A DNA stretch of 41,091 nucleotides from Mesorhizobium amorphae (GCA_003240775.1 QFNI01000035.1:1-41091); one strand, 5' to 3'; shown: positions 7,914 to 15,530, counted from the first letter of the stretch. A program made the numbers and translations. Notes: generated by a model from the sequence alone, not told the origin.

Positions 7914-8218
7914 CGCGTCCCGTCTTCACCGATGGCGCCCGCGACGATCTGAGCGAGATCGCCTCTTATGTGGCGGAAGCCAGTGGCAGTGCTCGGACCG
8001 CCTTGCGCTTCGTGGACCAATTGATCGAAAAGTGCGTTGAACTGGCGTCCCTGCCCGGCACGATGGGGAGGGCAAGGCCCGAGATCGCGGCGGGCATTCG
8101 CAGCACCGCTTTCGGCAACCACGTGATTTTCTTCCGGTATGCGGATGAGGGCTTGGTGATCGTCGGCGTCCTGGAAGGACACCGCGACATTGGGCGCGTG
8201 ATGGAAGGTCGCGACTAG
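7880..8218 (+). CDS. parE: ParE-like toxin (RelE/ParE superfamily)
   Basis: This 112-residue protein shows the ParE pattern: FTDGARDDLSEIASYV at the N-terminus, GRARPEIAAGIRSTAFGNHVIFFRY in the middle (the R..P...G.R....HVIFYR signature) and LVIVGVLEGHRD at the end. ParE toxins of this type poison DNA gyrase, whereas RelE relatives cleave mRNA; the sequence favours ParE. The ATG at 7880 has CGGGG just upstream. A GTG at 7910 overlapping the parD stop is an alternative start and would remove 10 residues. The pair sits between two ordinary chromosomal genes with no mobile-element remnants. Confidence 0.85.
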   Translation: MGDEPRSAKPVTRPVFTDGARDDLSEIASYVAEASGSARTALRFVDQLIEKCVELASLPGTMGRARPEIAAGIRSTAFGNHVIFFRYADEGLVIVGVLEGHRDIGRVMEGRD

Positions 8219-8222
8219 GCCC

Positions 8223-8528
8223 TCACCACCGCGTAGCCTCTCCCGGCGCGCTCGCCTCGATCGCCAGCGCGTGCACCCGGCCGGGCGCCAGTTCGCCGTC
8301 GAGCACCGTGTTCACCGCGCGGTGGCGTTCCAGCCGGGACTGGCCGGCAAAGGCCTGGGACACGATGCGAACGCGAAAATGTGTCTCGCCCGTGCCGTCG
8401 AAATGCGCATGGTGATCGCCGTCCGCGTGGTGGTGGCCGGCGTGCAGATGGCTCTCGTTGAGCACGTCGAGGCGCTCGGGCGAAAACGCCGCGCGCAGCT
8501 TCTCCTCGATCCCGTTCTGGATGGTCAT
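8223..8528 (-). CDS. bolA: BolA family protein
   Basis: This 101-residue protein has the BolA fold signature: IEEKLRAAF at the start, an H-rich loop (HLHAGHHHADGDHHAHFDG), then THFRVRIVSQAF and LERHRAVNTVL. BolA-like proteins bind [2Fe-2S] clusters together with monothiol glutaredoxins. The extended His-rich loop is longer than in E. coli BolA but common in alphaproteobacteria. The ATG at 8528 has GGAGG at optimal spacing. It ends 4 bases after the convergent parE stop and is divergent from the J-domain gene. Regulation of cell shape versus iron homeostasis is unresolved. Confidence 0.9.
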   Translation of the reverse strand: MTIQNGIEEKLRAAFSPERLDVLNESHLHAGHHHADGDHHAHFDGTGETHFRVRIVSQAFAGQSRLERHRAVNTVLDGELAPGRVHALAIEASAPGEATRW

Positions 8529-8585
8529 GGGGCCTCCCTCCGGTTCCCGGCTGCGAAACAATGCCGCGAACGGCGCGTCCGGGCC

Positions 8586-8614
8586 GGTAAGGGTGAAAGG
8601 GGAGGGAAAGTCAA
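8586..8614 (-). promoter_or_regulatory. Candidate bolA promoter
   Basis: On the minus strand TTGACT (8614-8609) and CTTACC (8591-8586) are 17 bases apart, in the 125-base divergent region between bolA and the J-domain gene. The -35 box is near consensus. Confidence 0.45.
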
Positions 8615-8617
8615 TTC

Positions 8618-8645
8618 TTGTTTCACCCGATCCTGTCACCATAAT
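8618..8645 (+). promoter_or_regulatory. Candidate promoter of the J-domain gene, possibly leaderless
   Basis: TTGTTT (8618-8623) and CATAAT (8640-8645) are separated by 16 bases. The expected transcription start (about 8652) is almost at the ATG at 8654, so the mRNA may have no 5' leader. The -35 box is only a partial match. Confidence 0.4.
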
Positions 8646-8653
8646 CAGGCCCG

Positions 8654-9271
8654 ATGAGCGTCCACTCCAAATACTTCGAGAAGATCCGCGTGCGCCCCCA
8701 GGCGCAGGCCGGCGTGCGCGCGGACGGGCCGGTCTGCCAGTGGGATGGCTGCACGGAAGCGGGCACGCACAAGGCGCCCGTGGGCCGCATGAAGGAGGGC
8801 GAGTATTTCCGCTTCTGCTTCGACCACGTGCGCGAATACAACAAGGGCTACAACTACTTCACGGGGCTCGCCGACACCGACATCGCGCGCTTCCAGAAGG
8901 AAGCGCTGACGGGGCATCGGCCGACCTGGAAGATGGGCACGAGCGGGGGTGCTGCACAAACGCGCGCCTCGGCCGATTTCGCGAGCCGGCGCGCAGCCAA
9001 CGCCCGGCGCTATCGCGACCCCTTCAACCTGTTCGGCGAAGGTGCCGGCCAGCCGGCGCGCCCCCAGCGCAAGGTGCGCCCGCTCGAGGCCAAGGCGCTG
9101 GAAACGCTGGGCCTGGCGGAGAATGCCACTGGTCCGGAGATCAAGGCGCGCTACAAGGAACTTGTGAAGCGCCATCACCCGGACGCCAATGGCGGCGACC
9201 GCGGCTCGGAGGAGCGCTTCCGCGACGTGCTTCAGGCCTATCGAGTCTTGAAGCAGGCGGGATTGTGCTAG
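8654..9271 (+). CDS. J-domain protein with N-terminal Cys/His site, linked to cobST
   Basis: This 205-residue protein has a C-terminal J domain (about residues 140-200) with the HPD tripeptide at 175-177, which stimulates Hsp70 ATPase. The N-terminal half has C28-x4-C33 and C55-x2-H58, a possible zinc site; the linker between is low in complexity. It lacks the G/F region and zinc-finger repeats of true DnaJ. It starts 125 bases from divergent bolA and precedes cobS by 90 bases, an arrangement I recall from other Rhizobiales. A chaperone role in assembling cobaltochelatase is inference from neighbourhood only. Confidence 0.85.
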   Translation: MSVHSKYFEKIRVRPQAQAGVRADGPVCQWDGCTEAGTHKAPVGRMKEGEYFRFCFDHVREYNKGYNYFTGLADTDIARFQKEALTGHRPTWKMGTSGGAAQTRASADFASRRAANARRYRDPFNLFGEGAGQPARPQRKVRPLEAKALETLGLAENATGPEIKARYKELVKRHHPDANGGDRGSEERFRDVLQAYRVLKQAGLC

Positions 9272-9361
9272 GCCCTCACGCCCGGTAAACCCGCCCCCGG
9301 CTAACCGAGACACGTTCCGGCGGACAGGGCCACCCGGCCCTTGCCGCGCGGGGAGTACCGC

Positions 9362-10348
9362 ATGAACAAGCACGACCGCGACATCGCGAACCTTCCCGAC
9401 ACGACCGCTTCGGTGAAGGACCTTTTCGGCTTCGAATCCAAGATGGTGGTGCCCGCCTATTCGGCGGCCGATTCCCACGTTCCCGACATCGACCCGGATT
9501 ACCTGTTCGACGAGCCCACCACGCTCGCCATCCTGTCGGGCTTCGCCTTCAACCGCCGCGTGATGGTGTCGGGTTATCACGGCACCGGCAAGTCCACCCA
9601 TATCGAGCAGGTGGCCGCCCGCCTCAATTGGCCTTGCGTGCGCGTCAATCTCGACAGCCACGTGTCGCGCATCGATCTCGTCGGCAAGGACGCGATCGTG
9701 GTCAAGGAAGGCATGCAGGTCACGGAATTCCGCGACGGCATCCTGCCCTGGGCCTACCAGCACAATGTGGCGCTCGTGTTCGACGAGTACGATGCGGGCC
9801 GTCCCGACGTGATGTTCGTGATACAGCGCGTTCTGGAAGCCTCGGGCCGGCTGACGCTGCTCGACCAGAGCCGCGTGATCCGCCCGCATCCCGCCTTCCG
9901 GCTGTTCGCCACCGCCAACACCGTTGGTCTCGGCGACACCACCGGCCTTTATCACGGCACGCAGCAGATCAACCAGGCGCAGATGGACCGCTGGTCCATC
10001 GTCACCACGCTCAACTACCTGCCGCACGACAACGAGGTGGCGATCATCCTCGCCAAGGCCAAGCACTACCGCAACCCCAAGGGCCGCGACATCGTCAACA
10101 AGATGGTGCGGGTCGCCGACATGACGCGCTCGGCCTTCGTGAACGGCGATCTTTCCACCGTGATGAGCCCGCGCACCGTGATCACCTGGGCCGAGAATGC
10201 CGAGATTTTCGGCCATGTCGGCATGGCCTTCCGCTTGACCTTCCTCAACAAGTGCGACGAGCTGGAGCGGGCCGTGGTGGCCGAGTTCTACCAGCGCGCC
10301 TTCGGCGAGGAACTGCCGGAATCGGCCGCAAACGTGGTGCTTGGCTAA
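9362..10348 (+). CDS. cobS: Aerobic cobaltochelatase subunit CobS (AAA+ ATPase)
   Basis: CobS and CobT form the ATP-driven motor that works with CobN to insert Co2+ into hydrogenobyrinic acid a,c-diamide in aerobic cobalamin synthesis. The 328-residue protein begins MNKHDRDIANLPD, has a MoxR-like AAA+ core with Walker A GYHGTGKST (71-79) and Walker B ALVFDEYD (137-144), and TANTVGLGD as sensor 1. The ATG at 9362 follows GGGGA. It is joined to cobT, which starts 10 bases after the cobS stop. CobN is not in this window, and no cobalamin riboswitch is apparent upstream. Confidence 0.96.
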   Translation: MNKHDRDIANLPDTTASVKDLFGFESKMVVPAYSAADSHVPDIDPDYLFDEPTTLAILSGFAFNRRVMVSGYHGTGKSTHIEQVAARLNWPCVRVNLDSHVSRIDLVGKDAIVVKEGMQVTEFRDGILPWAYQHNVALVFDEYDAGRPDVMFVIQRVLEASGRLTLLDQSRVIRPHPAFRLFATANTVGLGDTTGLYHGTQQINQAQMDRWSIVTTLNYLPHDNEVAIILAKAKHYRNPKGRDIVNKMVRVADMTRSAFVNGDLSTVMSPRTVITWAENAEIFGHVGMAFRLTFLNKCDELERAVVAEFYQRAFGEELPESAANVVLG

Positions 10349-10358
10349 GCGGGGCATC

Positions 10359-12263
10359 ATGGCCGGACCCGGCGACAACACGCGGGGCACCAAGCCCAAG
10401 ACGCAGAATGGCGGCGAGACGCTCAAGCGCGCCGTCACGGTCTGCATGCGCGCCATCGCGGGCGAGCGTGAGCTCGAAGTCGCCTTCTCCAAGGATCGTC
10501 CGGCCCTGTCCGGCAACCGCGCGCGGCTGCCCGACCTGCCCAAGAAGGCCACCGCCGCCGATCTCGCGGTGACCCGCGGGCTTTCGGATTCCATGGCGCT
10601 CAAGCTCGCGCGGCACGATGCGCGCATCCACAACAAGCTGGCGCCCGAAGGCCGCCAGGCGCGCGCGGTGTTCGATGCGGTCGAGCAGGCGCGTGTGGAA
10701 GCCATCGGCGCGCGTGCCATGCAGGGCATTGCCGCCAATCTCGGCTCCATGCTGGAAGACAAGTATGCCAAGGCCAACCTGGTCGACGTGCGCGACCGGG
10801 CGGACGCGCCGATGGAGGAGGCGGTGGCTCTTCTCGTGCGCGAGAAGCTGACCGGCGCGCCCATCCCCAAGAGCGCCGAGCGCCTCGTCGGCCTGTGGCG
10901 GGAGGAGATCGAGAACAAGGCGGGCCGCGACCTTTCAGGCCTCCTCGACAAGCTCGACAACCAGGACGCCTTCGCCCGCCTCGTGCGCGGCATGCTGTCC
11001 TCGATGGACATGGGCGAGGACCTCGGCGACGAGCAGCAGTCAGACGACCAAGACGACGACGAGCAGGAGCCCGAAGGCGAAGAGAACGCCGAAGAAGGCG
11101 GCGAGGACGATTCGGGTGCTGAGCAGAGCCAGTCCGAAGAGCCTGATTCGTCTTCCGACGAGGACGAGGCAGGCGAGACCGAAGCGGCTGAAACGGACGC
11201 TTCCGAGACCGAAGACGACGATGCCGACGCCGAGACCCCCGGCGAAACCAAGCGGCGCGAGAACCCGTGGGACAACCTGTCCCGCGAGTTCGACTACAAG
11301 GTCTTCACCAACACCTTCGACGAGACGATCGGCGCCGACGAACTCTGCGACGAGGAAGAGCTGAACAGGCTCCGCGCCTTCCTGGACAAGCAGCTGGCCA
11401 ATCTGCAGGGCGTCGTCGGCCGGCTCGCCAACCGCCTCCAGCGGCGGCTGATGGCGCAGCAGAACCGCTCCTGGGACTTCGATCTCGAGGAAGGCACGCT
11501 CGACCCCGCCCGCCTCGTGCGCGTGGTGATCGATCCCATGCAGCCCTTGTCGTTCAAGCAGGAGCGCGACACCCAGTTCCGCGACACGGTGGTGACGCTT
11601 CTGCTCGACAATTCCGGCTCGATGCGCGGGCGCCCCATCACGGTCGCCGCGACCTGCGCCGACATCCTCGCGCGCACGCTGGAGCGCTGCGGCGTGTCCG
11701 TGGAAATCCTGGGCTTCACCACGCGGGCGTGGAAGGGCGGGCAGGCGCGAGAGAAGTGGCTGAAGGACGGCAAGCCCCAGAACCCCGGCCGCCTCAACGA
11801 TCTCCGCCACATCATCTACAAAAGCGCCGATGCCCCCTGGCGCCGCGCCCGGCGCAATCTCGGCCTGATGATGCGCGAGGGGCTGCTCAAGGAAAACATC
11901 GACGGCGAGGCGCTGCTCTGGGCGCACAACCGCCTGATCGCGCGGCCCGAGCAGCGCAAGATCCTGATGATGATCTCGGACGGCGCACCCGTCGACGATT
12001 CCACGCTTTCCGTGAACCCCGGCAACTATCTCGAACGCCATCTGCGCGGCGTGATCGAGCTGATCGAGACGCGCTCGCCCGTCGAGCTTCTCGCCATCGG
12101 CATCGGCCACGACGTGACGCGCTACTACCGCCGCGCCGTCACCATCGTGGATGCCGAGGAGCTTGCCGGCGCGATGACCGAACAGCTCGCCTCGCTCTTC
12201 GGCGAGGAAGGCGCGCGCGAGATGCGGCGGGGCGGCGGCTCGCGCCCGCGTCGCGCCGGATGA
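10359..12263 (+). CDS. cobT: Aerobic cobaltochelatase subunit CobT
   Basis: CobT is the MIDAS-containing partner of CobS. The 634-residue protein has an N-terminal domain, a strongly acidic linker (about residues 220-297, long Asp/Glu runs) and a C-terminal von Willebrand factor A domain with the metal-ion-dependent adhesion site DNSGS (417-421). This layout parallels the magnesium chelatase D subunit. The ATG at 10359 follows AGCGGGG; a TTG 18 bases upstream in frame is less likely. Its stop overlaps the ATG of the next gene (ATGA). It should not be confused with the unrelated CobT of anaerobic cobalamin synthesis (nicotinate-nucleotide:dimethylbenzimidazole phosphoribosyltransferase). Confidence 0.96.
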   Translation: MAGPGDNTRGTKPKTQNGGETLKRAVTVCMRAIAGERELEVAFSKDRPALSGNRARLPDLPKKATAADLAVTRGLSDSMALKLARHDARIHNKLAPEGRQARAVFDAVEQARVEAIGARAMQGIAANLGSMLEDKYAKANLVDVRDRADAPMEEAVALLVREKLTGAPIPKSAERLVGLWREEIENKAGRDLSGLLDKLDNQDAFARLVRGMLSSMDMGEDLGDEQQSDDQDDDEQEPEGEENAEEGGEDDSGAEQSQSEEPDSSSDEDEAGETEAAETDASETEDDDADAETPGETKRRENPWDNLSREFDYKVFTNTFDETIGADELCDEEELNRLRAFLDKQLANLQGVVGRLANRLQRRLMAQQNRSWDFDLEEGTLDPARLVRVVIDPMQPLSFKQERDTQFRDTVVTLLLDNSGSMRGRPITVAATCADILARTLERCGVSVEILGFTTRAWKGGQAREKWLKDGKPQNPGRLNDLRHIIYKSADAPWRRARRNLGLMMREGLLKENIDGEALLWAHNRLIARPEQRKILMMISDGAPVDDSTLSVNPGNYLERHLRGVIELIETRSPVELLAIGIGHDVTRYYRRAVTIVDAEELAGAMTEQLASLFGEEGAREMRRGGGSRPRRAG

Positions 12264-13255
12264 TCAGAGGCCTTGCGGCCCGCGCGGCATTCGCGGGCCT
12301 CTTGTTCTTCGCGGCGCTTTCCACGGCTCGCGCGGAAAGCATCGAGATCCGCTCCCGAACGATCGAGAGCTTCCAGATCGGACGAAGCACGACCCGCTTC
12401 GGTGCGCTCGAATTCGTGGGCGGGCTCGAAATGACGAGCCGCGCCCGCACGTTCGGCGCGCTGTCGGGCCTGCGTTTCCTTGATGACGGCACACGCTTCG
12501 TGGGCGTGGCGGACACCGGCAATTTCTTTTTCGGCAGCGTCGAACGGGACGGGGAAGGGCGGCCCACCGGCATCGCCGACTTCTCGATGGAGCCGATGCT
12601 CGACGCCCGCGGCCGCCCCCATGCCCGCAAGCGTGAGGTGGATGCGGAAGGCATCGCCCTGCGCGGCAATGAGGTGTTCGTCAGCTTCGAGCGCGACCAC
12701 CGGGTCGAATCCTTCCGCTTGGCGCCGGGCAGGATGGCTGCCCCAACGGGCTCCCTGCCGATCGTAATCCCCTCGCGTGAGCTGCGCCAGAACCAGGGCC
12801 TGGAGACTCTGGCCGCGAGCCCGCCCGGTGGGCCGTTGCGCGGCAGTCTGGTTGCAGTCGCGGAAGGCAGCATCGACAAGAGCGGCAACCTTTTCGCCGC
12901 GATCCTCGAAGGCCCGAGCAAGGGCATCTTCACGGTGGTGCGCCATCAGCCCTTTTTCGTCACCGACGGCGCGTTCCTGCCCGATGGCGACCTGCTCCTT
13001 CTCGAACGCTCCCATGCCTGGGCCTTTGGCGCGGGCATGCGCCTGCGCCGCATTCCCGGCGAGACCATCCGGCCCGGTGCCCTGGTCGACGGTCGCGTGC
13101 TGATCGAGACCGACCTCCGCTACCAGATCGACAACATGGAAGCGCTCGACGTCTGGACGCGCGCAGATGGTGCGACGATGGTGTCGATGATGTCCGACGA
13201 CAACCACTCGATCCTGCAGCGCAACCTCTACCTGGAATTCCGCCTCGTCGAGTGA
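12260..13255 (+). CDS. Secreted esterase-like activity of phytase family protein
   Basis: This 331-residue protein has a clear signal peptide (cleavage after ARA, residue 25) and resembles the phytase-like esterase domain: GALSGLRFLDDGTRFVGVADTGNFF near residue 75, DAEGIALRG and FVSFERDHRVE in the centre, and QNQGLETLAA further on, spaced like beta-propeller blades. The ATG at 12260 overlaps the cobT stop, so it is translationally coupled to the cobaltochelatase motor. The link with cobST recurs in related bacteria as far as I recall, but no known cobalamin function explains it. Enzymatic activity is not established for most members. Confidence 0.8.
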   Translation: MIRGLAARAAFAGLLFFAALSTARAESIEIRSRTIESFQIGRSTTRFGALEFVGGLEMTSRARTFGALSGLRFLDDGTRFVGVADTGNFFFGSVERDGEGRPTGIADFSMEPMLDARGRPHARKREVDAEGIALRGNEVFVSFERDHRVESFRLAPGRMAAPTGSLPIVIPSRELRQNQGLETLAASPPGGPLRGSLVAVAEGSIDKSGNLFAAILEGPSKGIFTVVRHQPFFVTDGAFLPDGDLLLLERSHAWAFGAGMRLRRIPGETIRPGALVDGRVLIETDLRYQIDNMEALDVWTRADGATMVSMMSDDNHSILQRNLYLEFRLVE

Positions 13256-13262
13256 GCGCGCC

Positions 13263-14189
13263 TCACTCCGCCCATTCGGGGTCGGTGGTGAAGGCGATGG
13301 TCAGCCAGCGGTCGGGGCCTTCGCCGCCGATGGCGTCGCCGATCTCGTCGCGGATCGCGTCCCATTCCTCCAGGCGGCGTGGCGCCTCGCCCAGCGGCAC
13401 GATGAAGTAGAGCTCGATCTGCCGACCGCGCCCGACGCGGGCGACATAGGCGCGGAATGCCGTGAAGCCGAGGCGCTCGACGGCTTGGCGCGCGACCGCG
13501 TCCACATGGGACTTCAGTTCGGACGGCGTCACCAGAAGGAAATCCGCCAGCGCTTGGCGCACGGTGCCGACGGGGAGCGGAATAATCACCAGGCAGACCA
13601 GCGCCAGCACAGCCGGGTCGACATAGGGCAGCAGCCAGGCGTGCTCGGTGCCTTGCATCCCGTAGCCGAACACGAAGGCCAGAAGCAGCGCCCCGCTCAG
13701 CGCCGCGGACATCATCCAGGCGCGCGCATCGAGCTTCACGAAATCCGAGCCCAGCACGCGGCTCGCGCGCCCGCTGTAGAAGGCCATGCCGAGCGCCACC
13801 ACCACGACCAGGGCGGCATAGGCGATGCCCTGCTCGAAATCGAGCATCCGCCCACCCGCCAGGATGCTGCCGACCGCGTTGACGAGCGCGTAGATCGCAG
13901 CCCCCATCAGGAGCACGCCGTTGAGGCCGAGCACCATGGGCTCGAGATGCCAGAAGCCCATGGTGAAGCGCTCGGCCAGCCGGCTGCGGCGCACGCGGTT
14001 TCCGGTCGTGCCCGCGATCAGGTTCGCGACCAGAAGCGCGGCCACCGTCATGGTCGCATCCGCGAGCGAGTAGATGCCGTCGAAGACGATGGCCGAGGAG
14101 CCCGAGACCACGCCGAAGAGGATGCCGGCTGCTGCCACGAGGAATGTGACGGCAACCGAAACCCTCAGGACGAACTGCTCGCTCCTCAC
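13263..14189 (-). CDS. Cation diffusion facilitator family transporter, divergent metal site
   Basis: This 308-residue membrane protein has about six hydrophobic segments in the first 210 residues and a soluble C-terminal domain, the CDF layout. Two features match CDF helices 2 and 5: FDGIYSLADATMT and KLDARAWMMSAALS. In FieF the corresponding motifs are DSLVD and HYQSD; here the first Asp aligns with Tyr, and the second site reads DARAW, so the classic tetrahedral site is incomplete. It fits the poorly studied COG3965 branch. It ends 7 bases from the convergent esterase-like gene. The transported ion is unknown. Confidence 0.8.
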   Translation of the reverse strand: MRSEQFVLRVSVAVTFLVAAAGILFGVVSGSSAIVFDGIYSLADATMTVAALLVANLIAGTTGNRVRRSRLAERFTMGFWHLEPMVLGLNGVLLMGAAIYALVNAVGSILAGGRMLDFEQGIAYAALVVVVALGMAFYSGRASRVLGSDFVKLDARAWMMSAALSGALLLAFVFGYGMQGTEHAWLLPYVDPAVLALVCLVIIPLPVGTVRQALADFLLVTPSELKSHVDAVARQAVERLGFTAFRAYVARVGRGRQIELYFIVPLGEAPRRLEEWDAIRDEIGDAIGGEGPDRWLTIAFTTDPEWAE

Positions 14190-14205
14190 ACGATTCTCCT
14201 GGAAA

Positions 14206-14892
14206 TCAAGCGATCACCGGCTGGCGCCAGCGGGCGGCGATCAGGCGATAGGGGATGAGGGCCACGCTCGCGATCATGAGCTTCACGCCGAGATCGCCCA
14301 GGGCCCAGGACACCCAGCGCGGCGCTTCCACCGCAAACAGGCCGAGAAGCGGCGAGGCTTCGAGGGCGAACCCGTCATCGGGCCCAAGGAAAGCGAAGGC
14401 TGCGGCGAACGCCAGGGTGAAGAACACGGCCGTGTCGAACACGGAGCCCGCGACCGAGGCGAAGATCGGCGCGCGCCACCAGGACGAAAGCCGCCAGCGG
14501 TTGAACACCGCGACGTCGAAGAGCTGGCCGCACAGGAAGGCCAGGCCGGACGCCGCCGCGATGCGCGCGAGGCGGAACGATTCGGTCTCGAACCCAATCA
14601 ATCCCATGCGGAACAGAAGCGGCGGAAACAGCATCGACGACAGGATCGCGATGGCGAAGCCCCACAGCACCACGCGCCGCGCGAAGCCCGGCCCATGACG
14701 GCGGTTGGCGAGGTCGGTGATCAAAAAGGCTATCGGATAGGTGAAGGCACCCCAGGTCAGCAAATCCGCCAGCACGAGGCCGCCGACCTGGCCCGACATG
14801 GGAAACTGCACGAGGATGTTCGAGGCCACGACGGTGAGCGTCATGGCGAGAACGAAGGGAAAATAGGAAGGCGCGCGAACGGGAGCGTTCAT
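14206..14892 (-). CDS. yhhQ: Queuosine precursor transporter (VUT family)
   Basis: This 228-residue protein has about six membrane segments and the COG1738 signatures: ADLLTWGAFTYPIAFLITDLANR near the N-terminus, FLCGQLFDVAVFN and FASVAGSVFDTAVFF in the second half. YhhQ of E. coli imports queuosine precursors (preQ0/preQ1). Its AUG lies inside a preQ1-I-like RNA element, matching this function. It starts 44 bases after the rpmB terminator and ends 16 bases before the CDF gene start, with which it may be co-transcribed. It relates functionally to gluQ at 38438. Confidence 0.9.
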   Translation of the reverse strand: MNAPVRAPSYFPFVLAMTLTVVASNILVQFPMSGQVGGLVLADLLTWGAFTYPIAFLITDLANRRHGPGFARRVVLWGFAIAILSSMLFPPLLFRMGLIGFETESFRLARIAAASGLAFLCGQLFDVAVFNRWRLSSWWRAPIFASVAGSVFDTAVFFTLAFAAAFAFLGPDDGFALEASPLLGLFAVEAPRWVSWALGDLGVKLMIASVALIPYRLIAARWRQPVIA

Positions 14893-14920
14893 TTTTTTAT
14901 CCTGGGTAATGGAACCAGCG
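14888..14920 (-). promoter_or_regulatory. Likely preQ1-I riboswitch overlapping the yhhQ start codon
   Basis: Reading the minus strand from 14918: CTGG, then TTCCATTAC, CCAG, then GATAAAAAAATGAAC. This follows the preQ1-I plan: P1 (CUGG with CCAG, 14918-14915 and 14905-14902), a loop with UU and a ligand-reading C at 14906, then the A-rich tail AUAAAAAA, identical to the tail I recall for the B. subtilis queC aptamer. P2 there pairs UAG with CUA; here the loop CAU (14911-14909) is complementary to the AUG start codon (14892-14890). The likely Shine-Dalgarno AGGA overlaps the 3' strand of P1. Ligand binding would therefore hide both. Recognised by eye, without a covariance-model search. Confidence 0.72.
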
Positions 14921-14927
14921 GTCCAGA

Positions 14928-14962
14928 AAAGGGAAAGGCCCGGACCGTTTCCGATCCGGGCC
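14928..14962 (-). terminator. Rho-independent terminator of rpmB
   Basis: Arms 14953-14962 and 14937-14946 pair over 10 base pairs (one T-G wobble) with a 6-base loop, followed on the minus strand by a T-rich tract broken by CCC. It lies between rpmB and yhhQ and leaves only about 10 bases before the preQ1-like element, so yhhQ transcripts may come from read-through. Confidence 0.7.
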
Positions 14963-14988
14963 CCGAGGCGGTCGTCCCCCGCCTGAAT

Positions 14989-15294
14989 TTATGCGGCTTC
15001 GGAAGTGGTCTCTTCGGCCGACTTCTTGGCGATCTGCTTCTTGAGCAGGCGCGCACGGGGAGAAAGCTCGTTGGCGTCGGCCTTGGCCAGGAAGGCGTCG
15101 AGGCCACCGCGGTGCTCGACCGAGCGGAGCGCGTTGGCCGAGATGCGCAGGCGCACGTTCTGGTTCAGCGCTTCCGAGATCAGCGTCACGCTGACGAGAT
15201 TGGGAAGGAAGCGACGACGGGTCTTATTGTTGGCGTGCGACACGTTGTTGCCGGTCATCACGGCCTTGCCGGTCAGCTCACAGGCGCGGGACAT
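14989..15294 (-). CDS. rpmB: 50S ribosomal protein L28
   Basis: This 101-residue protein has the L28 signatures MSRACELTGKAVMTGNNVSH at the N-terminus, NKTRRRFLPNL and LRISANALRSVEHRGGLDAF. The C-terminal Lys/Arg and Ala/Glu-rich extension is common in alphaproteobacterial L28. The ATG at 15294 is the family start and follows AAGG; the frame extends six codons upstream without support. It has its own promoter and terminator, so it forms a single-gene unit, divergent from the DUF3108 gene. Confidence 0.97.
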   Translation of the reverse strand: MSRACELTGKAVMTGNNVSHANNKTRRRFLPNLVSVTLISEALNQNVRLRISANALRSVEHRGGLDAFLAKADANELSPRARLLKKQIAKKSAEETTSEAA

Positions 15295-15389
15295 GGATTC
15301 AAACCTTTTCACAGACAGGGCCAGCTAAGATCGGCGCGCCGGAGCAGCACGCGACGAAAAAGCCTGCGGCCATGGGAATTCGCTTGGTG

Positions 15390-15417
15390 CCATAGTGGGA
15401 TTTGCATGGGGCGTCAA
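15390..15417 (-). promoter_or_regulatory. Promoter of rpmB
   Basis: On the minus strand TTGACG (15417-15412) and CTATGG (15395-15390) have a 16-base spacer, close to the alphaproteobacterial housekeeping consensus. It leaves a leader of about 90 bases before the rpmB ATG. The 236-base gap also contains the upstream region of the DUF3108 gene, in which I see no clear promoter. Confidence 0.65.
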
Positions 15418-15530
15418 CCCGAACCGGGCTCCATAGTCCCGCCGGATTGTTCGGAAAGGCTCGGAGCCAATCCAACATCACCGATGGGATAGGCCGCCCC
15501 GGTCTCCCCGTCCAGCGCGCGGACACCGTC

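Noticed and set aside
9272..9361. A cobalamin riboswitch before cobS
   Set aside because: The 90-base gap is too short for the aptamer, and I could not see a B12-box-like sequence.
11030..11250. Low-complexity acidic region of cobT as a repeat or frameshift
   Set aside because: The acidic linker is a normal part of CobT and the frame is intact on both sides.
8645..11275. An 876-codon open frame on the minus strand across the J-domain gene, cobS and cobT
   Set aside because: It is antisense to three well-recognised genes, its translation is Ser/Arg/Ala low-complexity, and long antisense frames are expected in GC-rich DNA.
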